From NCBI GenBank assembly GCA_029862045.1, contig JAOTYE010000003.1, forward strand, positions 186,001 to 250,000: a DNA stretch of 64,000 nt, written 5' to 3'. The number at the start of each line of letters is the position of its first letter. Position 1 is the first letter of the stretch. Positions 1-8,910 of this stretch are shown piece after piece. Source of the DNA: Gammaproteobacteria bacterium (GTDB lineage: Bacteria > Pseudomonadota > Gammaproteobacteria > Steroidobacterales > Woeseiaceae). The notes beneath the pieces are model-generated. The model searched no databases and was not told the DNA's origin. It saw only the letters and a program-made list of their open reading frames with translations. The translations under genes were made by a program, and so were the position numbers.

Positions 1-50
1 TTGTGCTCTGCTACATTGATTCGTCACAAGAATAACGACTGCGGGGCCAT

Positions 51-308
51 ATGCATACCAAGAATCGGCTGGCTTACTGGCGCGCCAATCTGCGGCTCGT
101 CGCTATCTGCCTCGCAATCTGGTTCGTTTGTTCTTACGGCTTCGGCGTGCTGTTTGTCGAACAACTAAACCACGTCCGATTCGGCGGTTTTCAGCTTGGT
201 TTTTGGTTTGCGCAGCAAGGCTCCATCTACATCTTCGTCGCGCTGATCTTCTTCTATGCCTGGCGCATGAATCGCATGGACAAAAAGTACGATGTGCACG
301 AAGACTGA
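51..308 (+). CDS. Small subunit of sodium:solute symporter (DUF4212)
   Basis: An 85-residue inner-membrane protein of the short partner family (DUF4212, Na_symport_sm type) that is usually encoded directly before a large sodium:solute symporter. Two hydrophobic segments are visible (about residues 13-35 and 50-70), and the C-terminus is short and charged (MDKKYDVHED). Only 9 bases separate its stop from the large subunit, so the pair is probably co-translated. Its mechanistic role in transport is not known. Only 50 bases precede it, so its promoter may lie outside the window. Confidence 0.88.
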   Translation: MHTKNRLAYWRANLRLVAICLAIWFVCSYGFGVLFVEQLNHVRFGGFQLGFWFAQQGSIYIFVALIFFYAWRMNRMDKKYDVHED

Positions 309-317
309 CTTACGGCT

Positions 318-2093
318 ATGACTCTTCAGGCACTGACCTATATCGTCGTTGGACTCAGCTTCGTGCTGTACATCGGTATCGCCATCTGGTCGCGTGCGCA
401 CAATACCGGCGACTTCTACATCGCGGGCAGGGGCGTATCGCCGATCGCCAATGGAATGGCAACGGCGGCCGACTGGATGAGCGCGGCATCCTTTATTTCA
501 ATGGCCGGCCTGATCGCATTCCTCGGCTACGATGGTTCGGTGTACCTGATGGGCTGGACCGGCGGGTATGTGCTGCTCGCTCTGCTGCTCGCGCCTTATC
601 TGCGCAAGTTCGGCAAGTTCACGGTTCCCGAATTCATCGCCGAACGCTATTACTCGAAGACGGCGCGCATCGTTGCCGTCATCTGCCTCATATTCATTTC
701 GTTCACGTACGTCGCCGGGCAGATGCGCGGCGTCGGCATCGTCTTTTCGCGGTTTCTCGAAGTCGACGTCACGGTCGGACTCCTGATCGGGATGGGCGTC
801 GTGTTCGTTTATGCCGTACTTGGCGGCATGAAAGGCATCACCTACACGCAGGTCGCGCAATACTGTGTCCTGATATTTGCGTACACGGTGCCCGCAGTTT
901 TTATTGCGATTCAGATTACAGGCAATCCGATTCCGCAGCTCGCGTTCGGCAGCGAGGTGGCGGACACGGGAACCGCGTTGCTCGACAAACTCGACGATAT
1001 CGTCACATCGCTGGGGTTCAATCAGTACACATCGGGCACGAAAAGCAGGATCGACGTCTTTTGCATCACGATGGCATTGATGGTCGGAACGGCCGGCCTG
1101 CCGCATGTCATCGTCCGCTTCTTCACGGTGCCAAAGGTCCGCGATGCACGCCTGTCGGCCGGCTACGCATTGCTGTTCATCGCAATTCTGTACACGACCG
1201 CGCCCGCTGTAGGCTCCATGGCCCGTTACAACCTGATCAATACGATCCAGCCCGGCGAGGTCGGCAGCGCCGACGGTAATCTGGCCTACGATGAGCGGCC
1301 AGGCTGGCTCGACACCTGGCAGCAGACAGGGCTCGTCAGGTTTGACGATCGCAATGGCGACGGCCGCATTCAGTACTACAACGATGCCAACCCGGATTTT
1401 GCGCCACAGGCTGCCGACTACGGCTGGGAAGGAAATGAACTCAGCGTTGACCGCGACATCATGGTACTCGCGAACCCGGAGATTGCGGGATTACCGAACT
1501 GGGTGATCGCGCTCGTCGCCGCGGGCGGCATAGCAGCGGCGCTATCCACGGCGGCCGGGCTTTTGCTCGTGATCTCCGCGGCAGTGTCGCATGATCTGAT
1601 CAAAGGCATCTTCGTGCCGCACATCTCTGAGCGGCACGAATTGCTCGCGAGTCGTGTTGCCGCCGCTTTCGCGATTGCGGTCGCGGGATACCTGGGTTTC
1701 GATCCGCCCGGCTGGGTCGCGCAGGTTGTTGCCTTCGCGTTCGGCCTTGCCGCAGCATCACTATTTCCGGTCATCCTGCTCGGTATTTTCTTCAAACGCG
1801 TCAATAAACAGGGCGCCATTGCTGGCATGCTCACGGGATTGTTGTTCACGTACGGATACATCGAGTATTTCAAGGGTCTGTTCCTGAAGTGGATGGGTTC
1901 GCCGTGGGGCGAGAATGTGGCCGAGCACTGGTTGTTTGGCATATCACCTGAAGGCATCGGGGTTGTCGGCATGGGCCTGAATTTCGTTGTCGCGATTTCC
2001 GTCAGCCATCTGACACCGCCGCCGCCAGAGCGTATTCAACACCTGGTCGAGCATATTCGTGTGCCGCGACATTTTGATGAGGATCATGCATGA
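318..2093 (+). CDS. Sodium:solute symporter, large subunit (ActP-like, VC_2705 subfamily)
   Basis: A 591-residue polytopic membrane protein of the SSS family, related to acetate/monocarboxylate permeases such as ActP. It has many hydrophobic segments, an early signature around GRGVSPIANGMATAADWMSA, and GMKGITYTQVAQY in mid-protein. It is longer than ActP (about 550) because of a soluble insertion at about residues 310-385. That insertion carries a loop resembling a calcium site (DRNGDGRI, from residue 344). The preceding DUF4212 gene supports the two-component subfamily. The substrate is probably a short organic acid, but the sequence does not decide this. The stop overlaps the next start (ATGA). 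Confidence 0.88.
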   Translation: MTLQALTYIVVGLSFVLYIGIAIWSRAHNTGDFYIAGRGVSPIANGMATAADWMSAASFISMAGLIAFLGYDGSVYLMGWTGGYVLLALLLAPYLRKFGKFTVPEFIAERYYSKTARIVAVICLIFISFTYVAGQMRGVGIVFSRFLEVDVTVGLLIGMGVVFVYAVLGGMKGITYTQVAQYCVLIFAYTVPAVFIAIQITGNPIPQLAFGSEVADTGTALLDKLDDIVTSLGFNQYTSGTKSRIDVFCITMALMVGTAGLPHVIVRFFTVPKVRDARLSAGYALLFIAILYTTAPAVGSMARYNLINTIQPGEVGSADGNLAYDERPGWLDTWQQTGLVRFDDRNGDGRIQYYNDANPDFAPQAADYGWEGNELSVDRDIMVLANPEIAGLPNWVIALVAAGGIAAALSTAAGLLLVISAAVSHDLIKGIFVPHISERHELLASRVAAAFAIAVAGYLGFDPPGWVAQVVAFAFGLAAASLFPVILLGIFFKRVNKQGAIAGMLTGLLFTYGYIEYFKGLFLKWMGSPWGENVAEHWLFGISPEGIGVVGMGLNFVVAISVSHLTPPPPERIQHLVEHIRVPRHFDEDHA

Positions 2094-3403
2094 AGTTTCG
2101 TACCCCTATCTTGCTTACAGCGGTATTTTTGTATCTGGCGACCGGCGTCGCAACAGCAGAGCTGTCGGCCGACGAACAGCGCATGGCTGACTGGATCGAC
2201 GCGCATGCGCAGGACGCGATCGACTTGCTTGCAGAGACGGTGAACATCGGCAGTGGCACGATGAGTCACGACGGTGTTCGCGAGGTTGGCCGGGTGATGC
2301 GACGCGAACTCGACGAGCTCGGTCTCGCCACCGAATGGATCGATATGCCACCTGAAGTTAATCGGGCAGGGCACCTGTTCGGCCGCAAAGACGGCATCGG
2401 CACCAGGATTTTGTTGATTGGACACCTCGATACTGTCTTCGAAGCGGATGACGACTTCCAGTCGTTCACACGCGATGGCAATACGGCCTATGGGCCCGGT
2501 GTCGACGATATGAAATCGGGCAACGTCATCATTGTCTATGCGCTCAAGGCGCTGCAGGAGATCGGCGCCCTCGATAACATCCCGATAGTGGTCGCTTATA
2601 CAGGTGATGAAGAAAAGACCGGTTCGCCCTTGACCATCGCGCGGAAAGATCTGATCGAAGCCGGGCACTGGGCAGATGTTTCACTCGGTTTCGAGTCAGC
2701 CGTAACGTTTGACGACACAGACTGGTCGACGATTGCGCGACGCAGCTCGAGCAGCTGGATCCTCGAGGTAACAGGTAAGCAGGCACATTCCTCCGGAATA
2801 TTCAGCGACGATGTCGGCGCCGGCGCCATATTCGAGGCGGCGCGAATTCTGCACGCATTTTATGAAACGGTGCGCGGCGAGAAACTCCTGACCTTCAATG
2901 CTGGCACGATTCAAGGTGGGACCAACGTCGAATACGATCCGCAACAAAATCGCGGCAGTACATTTGGCAAGACCAATGTGGTACCGCGCAAGGTCGTCGT
3001 GCAAGGCGGTATACGCACGATTTCCGAAGAGCAGCTCGAACGTACCCGCGAGAAGATGCGCGCGGTCGTCGCGGCTAGCCTGCCACAGACGTCCGCGACT
3101 ATTACGTTTTGGGATCGCTATCCGCCAATGGCGCCTACAATCGGCAATCGTCGACTGGAAAAAAAGCTATCCGAGATCAATGAGGCGCTTGGGCGCGGAC
3201 CGATGCGCACACTCGACCCGCTGGAACGCGGGGCCGCGGACATTTCCTTTGTTGCACCATTCACGGATGGCCTTGCAGGACTTGGTGCGATCGGCACCGG
3301 CGGGCATACGCCGAACGAGAGCCTGGATCTGACCTCACTACCGCTGGGAATCAAACGTGCGGCGATCCTCATCTACAGGCTCGGAGCGGAGACACAACCG
3401 TAG
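2090..3403 (+). CDS. Secreted M20-family metallopeptidase (glutamate carboxypeptidase-like)
   Basis: A 437-residue zinc peptidase of the M20 family with an N-terminal signal peptide (hydrophobic stretch ending near VATA, residues 8-24), so probably periplasmic. Metal-site motifs are intact: GHLDT (His112, Asp114), GPGVDDMKSG, TGDEE with the catalytic Glu, and a late GTGGHTPNE His. The central dimerisation/lid domain begins near the GKQAHSSG segment. The start overlaps the symporter stop by 4 bases, which suggests the peptidase releases amino acids or similar acids that the symporter imports. The exact substrate is unknown. Confidence 0.87.
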   Translation: MKFRTPILLTAVFLYLATGVATAELSADEQRMADWIDAHAQDAIDLLAETVNIGSGTMSHDGVREVGRVMRRELDELGLATEWIDMPPEVNRAGHLFGRKDGIGTRILLIGHLDTVFEADDDFQSFTRDGNTAYGPGVDDMKSGNVIIVYALKALQEIGALDNIPIVVAYTGDEEKTGSPLTIARKDLIEAGHWADVSLGFESAVTFDDTDWSTIARRSSSSWILEVTGKQAHSSGIFSDDVGAGAIFEAARILHAFYETVRGEKLLTFNAGTIQGGTNVEYDPQQNRGSTFGKTNVVPRKVVVQGGIRTISEEQLERTREKMRAVVAASLPQTSATITFWDRYPPMAPTIGNRRLEKKLSEINEALGRGPMRTLDPLERGAADISFVAPFTDGLAGLGAIGTGGHTPNESLDLTSLPLGIKRAAILIYRLGAETQP

Positions 3404-3418
3404 TACAGTACGCGGGCG

Positions 3419-4291
3419 ATGAGTCACGCACACGACAACAGCAACATGCGCCGGGTCACGATTGCGCTCGTGTTGACCGGCACCTTTATGATCGTCGAGG
3501 TGGTGGGCGGCATTCTGTCCGGATCGCTGGCGCTGCTCGCGGATGCTGGTCACATGCTGACCGACACGATGGCGCTGGCACTGGCGGCGGTCGCGTTCAG
3601 AGTCAGTAAGCGTCCGGGCGATCAAAAACTAACCTACGGATACCAGCGGTTTCAGATTCTTGCCGCCTTCGTCAACGGTCTGAGTCTGCTGTTTATTGTG
3701 GGATGGATTCTGTATGAGGCGGTCAGCCGGTTTCTTTCGCCGCAAGACGTACTCGGTAAGACGATGCTGATCGTCGCTGCGGCCGGTCTCGTCGTGAACA
3801 TTATTGCGTTCACCGTGCTGCACAGGGGTGACAGGGAAAACCTGAATATTCGCGGCGCAGCTTTGCATGTTGCGGGCGACCTTCTCGGTTCGGTCGCGGC
3901 AATCGTTGCGGCAGTCGTCATCATCTTCACGGGTTGGATGGCGATCGACCCGATTTTGTCGGTTGCTGTTGCGATTCTGATTCTAAAAAGCGCGTGGACG
4001 CTCGTTAAGCGCAGTGCCCATGTCCTGCTGGAAGGGGCGCCCGAGTGGCTGAATGTGGCTGCGATGCAGGAAAATATTGTGTCGCAAATTCCTGAGGTAG
4101 GTAGCGTGCATCACGTCCATATTTGGGGCCTGACGCCACAGGAGCTGATGATGACCATGCACGTCCGTGTGAATTGCGAACTCGAGAATCCCACGACGTT
4201 GATTCGTCAGATCAAGGCTCTGATGAAGGACGACTACGGTATCGGTCACTCAACGATCGAACTGGAGACCGACGACTGCGCGGATCATTGA
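3419..4291 (+). CDS. Cation diffusion facilitator (CDF) family metal exporter
   Basis: A 290-residue inner-membrane cation/proton antiporter of the CDF family (CzcD/ZitB type), likely exporting zinc or another divalent metal. Six hydrophobic segments are followed by a cytoplasmic domain (about residues 200-290) with the HHVHIWGLTPQ segment typical of the dimerising domain. The transport-site HxxxD motifs are present in TM2 (ADAGHMLTD) and TM5 (HVAGD). The N-terminus has a short His-containing stretch (SHAHDNSN). It starts 15 bases after the peptidase stop and may share its transcript. Confidence 0.9.
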   Translation: MSHAHDNSNMRRVTIALVLTGTFMIVEVVGGILSGSLALLADAGHMLTDTMALALAAVAFRVSKRPGDQKLTYGYQRFQILAAFVNGLSLLFIVGWILYEAVSRFLSPQDVLGKTMLIVAAAGLVVNIIAFTVLHRGDRENLNIRGAALHVAGDLLGSVAAIVAAVVIIFTGWMAIDPILSVAVAILILKSAWTLVKRSAHVLLEGAPEWLNVAAMQENIVSQIPEVGSVHHVHIWGLTPQELMMTMHVRVNCELENPTTLIRQIKALMKDDYGIGHSTIELETDDCADH

Positions 4292-4311
4292 TTCGCCCGC
4301 CGGGCCCGACA

Positions 4312-4357
4312 AAAATGGGGACATTCCTGTTTTTGAAAACAGGAATGTCCCCATTTT
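4312..4357. terminator. 46-bp near-perfect palindrome between convergent genes
   Basis: Two 22-base arms (4312-4333 and 4336-4357) are exact inverted copies separated by only two bases. Each arm begins AAAATGGGGACATTCCTG, so a transcript from either side would form a long stem ending in UUUU. It lies between the stop of the CDF gene and the stop of hpt, an arrangement that fits a bidirectional intrinsic terminator. The GGGGACA core also resembles dispersed palindromic (REP-like) elements mobilised by Y1 transposases in Gammaproteobacteria. Only one copy is seen here. Confidence 0.7.
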
Positions 4358-4361
4358 GCTG

Positions 4362-4925
4362 CTAATCCGCAGGCTCGACGTAGCCGATATAGGGCAGGGT
4401 CCGGTTTTGCTCAGCGTAGTCGAGACCGTAGCCAACGACCCACTCGTCACCAATGCCGAATCCAACGTAATCTATATCGACATCAACCTCGGCACGCTCT
4501 GCCTTGTGTAATAGTGTGCAGGTTCGGATTGAGGCCGGGCCATGGGACTTCAGCATGCCGATCAGGTAGCTAAGCGTATGACCTGTATCGACGATGTCTT
4601 CGACGATGAGGACATGACGCCCTTCGATGTTACCGCGCACATCCATCACGAGGCGCACGGCGCCGCTTGCGACGCTGCCACTTTCGTAACTCGATACCGC
4701 AATGAACTCGATCGTGCGCGGAATCGTCAGCTGTCTTGCAAGGTCAGCAAGAAAAATGAAGGCACCCTTGAGCACACCCACCAATACAACGTCACCTCTA
4801 TCGTCGTAATCACTGGAAATCTGCCCGGCAAGTTCGCTGACGCGTTTCTGGATGTCGGCTTCTGAGATCAGTACGGGCGGCTGGCTCACAATTGTTTCCG
4901 GGGAACTGGAGGTGCCCGGAAGCAT
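4362..4925 (-). CDS. hpt: Hypoxanthine phosphoribosyltransferase
   Basis: A purine-salvage enzyme that converts hypoxanthine (and often guanine) plus PRPP to IMP or GMP in the cytoplasm. The PRPP-binding signature VEDIVDTGHTL is at about residues 108-118, and VLVGVLKGAFIFLADL gives the N-terminal fold signature. I chose the ATG at 4925 (187 residues, the usual family length). The frame stays open to 5009, but that longer version would overlap the divergent kinase gene and adds residues unlike the family. Confidence 0.9.
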   Translation of the reverse strand: MLPGTSSSPETIVSQPPVLISEADIQKRVSELAGQISSDYDDRGDVVLVGVLKGAFIFLADLARQLTIPRTIEFIAVSSYESGSVASGAVRLVMDVRGNIEGRHVLIVEDIVDTGHTLSYLIGMLKSHGPASIRTCTLLHKAERAEVDVDIDYVGFGIGDEWVVGYGLDYAEQNRTLPYIGYVEPAD

Positions 4926-4977
4926 AGGGTATCCGGCAGGTGGATGCCAGACGCGAATGCGGTAAGGTACACCTCGG

Positions 4978-5613
4978 ATGAAACGATCAATCGCAATTGC
5001 CGGCAACATGGGCTCCGGAAAGTCGACGCTCGTCGATTTCCTTTCCCGGACCTATGGCGTTACGCCGTTTTACGAGCCCAATGACGAGAATCCCTATCTC
5101 GCAGATTTCTACAAGGACATGAAGCGCTGGGCGTTTCAATCGCAGCTTTACTTCCTGAGCAACAAGTTTCGTTTGCATCAGGAGGTTGACCGCCAGCCCG
5201 GCGTGGTGGCGCTTGATCGGACGATCTTCGAGGATGCGGAAATCTTCGCGACTGCGCTTTTTCAGATGCGCAAGATTTCGAAGCGTGACTGGGAAACCTA
5301 TCAGGGATTCTATGGCGCAATATTGGACGCTATCCGGCCGCCTGATCTGATGATCTATCTGCGCTGTTCGATGCGGACGCTGCGGCAGCGTATCCGGCTT
5401 CGCGGTCGAAGAATGGAGCAGGACGTGCCGCCGGCCTACCTCAAACGACTGGAGCGTTTGTACGACGCCTGGATCGAGTCTTATGCAATGAGTGACGTAC
5501 TCGTCCTCGAGACCGACAAACTCGATTACATCCATGACCTGGTGCATCGCCTCGATGTAATGCAACGCATCGAGGCGGTCTTGCCGCCGGATATCGGCAA
5601 GCCGGCCCTCTAG
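4978..5613 (+). CDS. Deoxynucleoside kinase (dNK/dGK family)
   Basis: A 211-residue cytoplasmic kinase that phosphorylates deoxynucleosides for salvage. It has a P-loop (GNMGSGKST, residues 9-17), the DRT motif at residues 80-82 that replaces the family DRS/ERS, and an arginine-rich lid (RIRLRGRRMEQD). It is divergent from hpt, so two nucleotide-salvage genes share one 52-base intergenic region. The base specificity (dA/dG or broader) cannot be read from the sequence. Confidence 0.87.
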   Translation: MKRSIAIAGNMGSGKSTLVDFLSRTYGVTPFYEPNDENPYLADFYKDMKRWAFQSQLYFLSNKFRLHQEVDRQPGVVALDRTIFEDAEIFATALFQMRKISKRDWETYQGFYGAILDAIRPPDLMIYLRCSMRTLRQRIRLRGRRMEQDVPPAYLKRLERLYDAWIESYAMSDVLVLETDKLDYIHDLVHRLDVMQRIEAVLPPDIGKPAL

Positions 5614-5668
5614 GAGCCCGTTGCGCGCGACCTGCGTCACGCTTTTTACATATCCGTACAATCCCCTA

Positions 5669-5697
5669 TTGCAACTACTAATGCGAATCATTATCAT
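5669..5697 (+). promoter_or_regulatory. Sigma-70-like promoter of feoAB
   Basis: A -35-like TTGCAA (5669-5674) and a -10-like TATCAT (5692-5697) are separated by exactly 17 bases, about 70 bases upstream of feoA. The -10 element lies inside the Fur box, which is a standard repressing geometry. Confidence 0.6.
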
Positions 5698-5698
5698 T
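5680..5698 (+). promoter_or_regulatory. Fur box upstream of feoAB
   Basis: TGCGAATCATTATCA at 5682-5696 matches the 7-1-7 Fur motif (TGATAAT-N-ATTATCA) at all but two specified positions. It overlaps the predicted feoAB promoter. Repression by iron-loaded Fur and derepression under iron limitation are expected from family knowledge. Confidence 0.8.
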
Positions 5699-5768
5699 TA
5701 GCCATTGTAGGGAAAGTCCCGGAAAAACCGGTATTTAGTCTCGAATCGGCGTTAAAGGCAGACATTGA

Positions 5769-6020
5769 ATGGACGGTAATGGCAAAACGCTCGCATCCTT
5801 GAAACGTGGCCAAAAAGGGGTCATCGCAGCAGTCGATGCGACGGACCCGCTGGTCCAGCGCTTGATGGTGCTTGGCCTTGTGGAAGGTGCCGAAGTCGAA
5901 CTCGCAGGCAGCGCACTCGGCGGTGATCCGATGGAGTTCCGTCTGTTCGGTTGCGGTATTTCGCTCCGCCAGGAGCAGGCCCGGAGCTTTACCGTCTCGT
6001 CTTGCGAGTCCGTTGACTAA
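5769..6020 (+). CDS. feoA: Ferrous iron transport protein A
   Basis: An 83-residue cytoplasmic SH3-like protein that partners FeoB in ferrous iron uptake. The family pattern is visible: TLASLKRGQKGVI at the start, LVQRLMVLGLVEGAEVEL in the middle and GCGISLRQEQA near the end. It is the first gene behind the Fur box and overlaps the inferred feoB start by 8 bases. No feoC is visible downstream. Confidence 0.9.
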   Translation: MDGNGKTLASLKRGQKGVIAAVDATDPLVQRLMVLGLVEGAEVELAGSALGGDPMEFRLFGCGISLRQEQARSFTVSSCESVD

Positions 6021-8130
6021 AGCAACCGAAACCCTCATACCTTTATCAGACATTTCCGTACGCCGGCTACCCAACGCCAGCATCGCGGTTGTCGGTAGTC
6101 CGAATTCCGGCAAGAGCACAGTCTTTAATCGACTGACGGGTCTCAGACAACGCATCGGCAATTATCCGGGTGTAACGGTCGAGCGGCATGTCGGCACACT
6201 AAAGACCGACGACCAAACCATCGAACTGGTCGATTTGCCTGGCACACACGGTCTGAGTGCGCATTCCTTTGAAGAGCAGATTGCGATCGACGTCATCTTC
6301 GGTCGCATGCAAGGAACGCAACCACCCGACGCGATACTCGCGGTCGTTGACGCAACCAATTTGTATCAGGGTCTGTACCTGGTGCAGCAGTTGCTCGAGC
6401 TCGAGCGGCCGATCGTTATCGCGTTGACGATGATCGACGCCGCTGAAGCCGGCGGTTTGAATATCGATATCGAGGCACTGGCAGCTCACCTGAGCGGTAT
6501 CCGCATTTGCCCGGTCGTTGCAACCACCGGCAGGGGCATTAACGAACTGCGCAATGCGCTCGTAGGGCTCGCAGACGAGGAAGCTCCGGCGCCAGCGGAG
6601 GCATGGCCCGAGATATCGGCCGTTGCCGAGCAACTCGCGAAGACAGCCACAGTGCCGTTACGCCGTGCCGAAATCGAACGTCTGTTAATTGATGGTGCGA
6701 CCGGTGCCAATCAGCATGTGCTTGATTGTCTGGGCACGAACGCCGCTGCTGAGATCGATCGACACCGTGAGGAGTTATTTGGTTTCGATCCACCATTGGC
6801 CCGGGAGGCGCGTGTCCGTTATGGCTGGGTCCGTGCGGTTCTCGACGACGTACAGCAGAGGATCCCGCCGTTTTACTCCTGGCGCATTCGGCTCGGGGCA
6901 TGGATAAACCGGCCGATACCCGGAACGATCGGCCTTTTTCTCGTCATGGCGATTGTGTTTCAAGCGGTTTTCGCCTGGGCCACGCCGATCATGGATCTGA
7001 TCGATAACGCGAGCGCCATGCTGGGATCGGCGGTTTCGGCCGGCCTGGGTGAGGGCGCGTTTTCCAGTCTAATCGCGGACGGCGTCATTGCAGGCGTTGG
7101 CAGTGTCATTATTTTTCTGCCACAGATTCTCATTCTGTTTGTGTTCATTATTCTGCTGGAGGACTCCGGGTACCTCGCGCGCGCGGCCTACCTGATGGAC
7201 CGCGCCATGCGGTCCGTCGGTCTTTCGGGGCAGTCGATTATCCCGATGATCTCGAGTTTCGCCTGCGCGGTGCCCGGGATCATGGCAACGCGTGTGATAC
7301 CGAACCGCCGCGATCGCATCGCGACAATTCTCGCTGCACCGTTCATGACCTGTTCGGCACGGCTGCCCGTGTATGCGTTGCTCATAGCTGCTTTCGTTCC
7401 GGCGCAGGACGTCGGTTTTCTCAATCTTCAGGGGCTCGTGCTATTCGGCCTGTACATGTTCGGCATCATCGCGGGCATCCTGACGGCACTGCTTATTCGC
7501 AAGACGGCGCTGCGCGGACCCAAACCACCGTTCGCGTTGATGCTGCCCGAATTCAGACGACCGAATATTCAGACAGTACTCATTCAATTACTCGGTCGCG
7601 CCAGGGTGTTCCTGTACCGGGCCGGTACCGTGATATTTTCAGTTGCCGTTGTCGTCTGGGCGCTATCCTATTACCCGCGGGTGACGGACATTGATCCGCT
7701 TCTGACTGAACATCAGGCATCGGCCGCCCAGCTCGAGCAAAGCTGGCTGGGGCGGGCCGGCAAGTTCGTGGAACCAGCGTTCGAGCCGCTGGGTTGGGAT
7801 TGGCGCGTTTCGTCGGCCGTGATCGCTGGCTTTCCGGCGCGTGAAGTTGTCGTTGCGGTGCTTGGTACTGTCTACGCAGTCGGTGATGAGGCGGATCAAT
7901 CGACGCTGTCGCAGCGATTGAAAACGGCGACCTGGCCTGACGGCAGGCCAGTCTTTACGTTCCCTATGGTCATTGGACTGCTGATTTTTTATGCGTGTTG
8001 CTTGCAATGTGCGGCGACACTTGCCGTGATAAGGCGCGAGACGAACACCTGGCGCTGGCCGGTTTTCGCGTGGGTCTATATGACGTCGATTGGGTATGCC
8101 GGGGCGTTGCTGGCCTTTCAACTATTGTAG
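6013..8130 (+). CDS. feoB: Ferrous iron transporter B
   Basis: An inner-membrane ferrous iron transporter with a cytoplasmic GTPase domain. Numbered from the TTG at 6013, the P-loop GSPNSGKST is at residues 28-36 and G3 is DLPGTHG. The G4 motif reads TMID rather than the common NMxD. The two Gate regions follow, with Cys-containing segments such as SFACAVPGI and APFMTCSARLPVY. The frame is open back to 5872, but those extra residues translate feoA in another frame, so I place the start at TTG 6013, overlapping the feoA stop (about 705 residues). The exact start is uncertain. Confidence 0.9.
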   Translation: MTKATETLIPLSDISVRRLPNASIAVVGSPNSGKSTVFNRLTGLRQRIGNYPGVTVERHVGTLKTDDQTIELVDLPGTHGLSAHSFEEQIAIDVIFGRMQGTQPPDAILAVVDATNLYQGLYLVQQLLELERPIVIALTMIDAAEAGGLNIDIEALAAHLSGIRICPVVATTGRGINELRNALVGLADEEAPAPAEAWPEISAVAEQLAKTATVPLRRAEIERLLIDGATGANQHVLDCLGTNAAAEIDRHREELFGFDPPLAREARVRYGWVRAVLDDVQQRIPPFYSWRIRLGAWINRPIPGTIGLFLVMAIVFQAVFAWATPIMDLIDNASAMLGSAVSAGLGEGAFSSLIADGVIAGVGSVIIFLPQILILFVFIILLEDSGYLARAAYLMDRAMRSVGLSGQSIIPMISSFACAVPGIMATRVIPNRRDRIATILAAPFMTCSARLPVYALLIAAFVPAQDVGFLNLQGLVLFGLYMFGIIAGILTALLIRKTALRGPKPPFALMLPEFRRPNIQTVLIQLLGRARVFLYRAGTVIFSVAVVVWALSYYPRVTDIDPLLTEHQASAAQLEQSWLGRAGKFVEPAFEPLGWDWRVSSAVIAGFPAREVVVAVLGTVYAVGDEADQSTLSQRLKTATWPDGRPVFTFPMVIGLLIFYACCLQCAATLAVIRRETNTWRWPVFAWVYMTSIGYAGALLAFQLL

Positions 8131-8280
8131 GAGCTGCCGGTCCAGGTTCTCATCGCCTCTTTGACGTAGCATTTGATGATCGATGGTTTGATGTCTTTGC
8201 GCGACGTCATGCGCCATTGCCGGAGTTCTTTGGTCTTGCCAGGTTGCGCATTTCCACTATCACGATGGCATACTGAGCCA

Positions 8281-8910
8281 GTGCATGAATCGATACTTGT
8301 CATTGCCTGCGGTGCGTTGGCCCATGAAATCAATGAGCTAAAACAATTGTATGGTTGGGAGCATTTGCATCTGAAGAGCATCGACGCGTGGTTGCACAAT
8401 CGACCAGAATTAATTCCCGATAGATTGCGAAAAAAGATCCGGAAGTACAAAAAAGAATATAGTCAGATCTTTGTTGCTTATGCGGACTGTGGTACCGGTG
8501 GCGGCATCGATCGGGTGCTCGAAGGCGAGGGAATCGAGCGGTTGCCGGGTGCACACTGCTACCAGTTTTTCGCCGGAACACAACGATTTTCGGCTCTGTC
8601 AGATGCCGAGCCGGGTACGTTCTACCTCACTGATTTTCTCGCACGGCATTTCGAGCGATTTGTCATCAAGCCATTGCGGCTCGACAAGCAACCAGAGTTA
8701 CGTGATAAATACTTTGGCAATTATCGCCGTCTGGTTTTTTTGTCTCAAACCCGGAACGACGCATTGCTTGCCGCCGCGCGGGACGCCGCGGTGCGGCTGG
8801 ACCTGGACTTTGAGCATGTTCATTGTGGCTATGGAGAACTGGAGAGCAGTCTCAATGCGGTAGTGACGAGAGCAGCAGATGGTAAAGAAGATTCTCATCT
8901 ATTGGCGTGA
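8281..8910 (+). CDS. DUF1638 protein of a corrinoid methyltransferase cluster
   Basis: A 209-residue cytoplasmic protein of the DUF1638 family, recognised by its start (VHESILVIACGALAHEI) and a Gly-rich FVAYADCGTGGGIDRVL segment. The family is uncharacterised but recurs beside MttB-type methyltransferases and corrinoid proteins, as here. I chose the GTG at 8281 because homologues begin at this motif; the frame stays open to 8173. It overlaps the next gene by 32 bases, which implies translational coupling. Function unknown. Confidence 0.75.
   Translation: MHESILVIACGALAHEINELKQLYGWEHLHLKSIDAWLHNRPELIPDRLRKKIRKYKKEYSQIFVAYADCGTGGGIDRVLEGEGIERLPGAHCYQFFAGTQRFSALSDAEPGTFYLTDFLARHFERFVIKPLRLDKQPELRDKYFGNYRRLVFLSQTRNDALLAAARDAAVRLDLDFEHVHCGYGELESSLNAVVTRAADGKEDSHLLA

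Noticed and set aside
128..1279. A 383-codon open frame overlapping the symporter genes
   Set aside because: Its product is arginine- and histidine-rich and low in hydrophobic residues, the signature of reading a GC-rich gene out of frame; the symporter subunits in the other frames have clear family motifs.
5872..6012. N-terminal extension of FeoB from the ATG at 5872
   Set aside because: The extra residues are the feoA coding sequence read in another frame; FeoB proteins begin shortly before the G1 motif.
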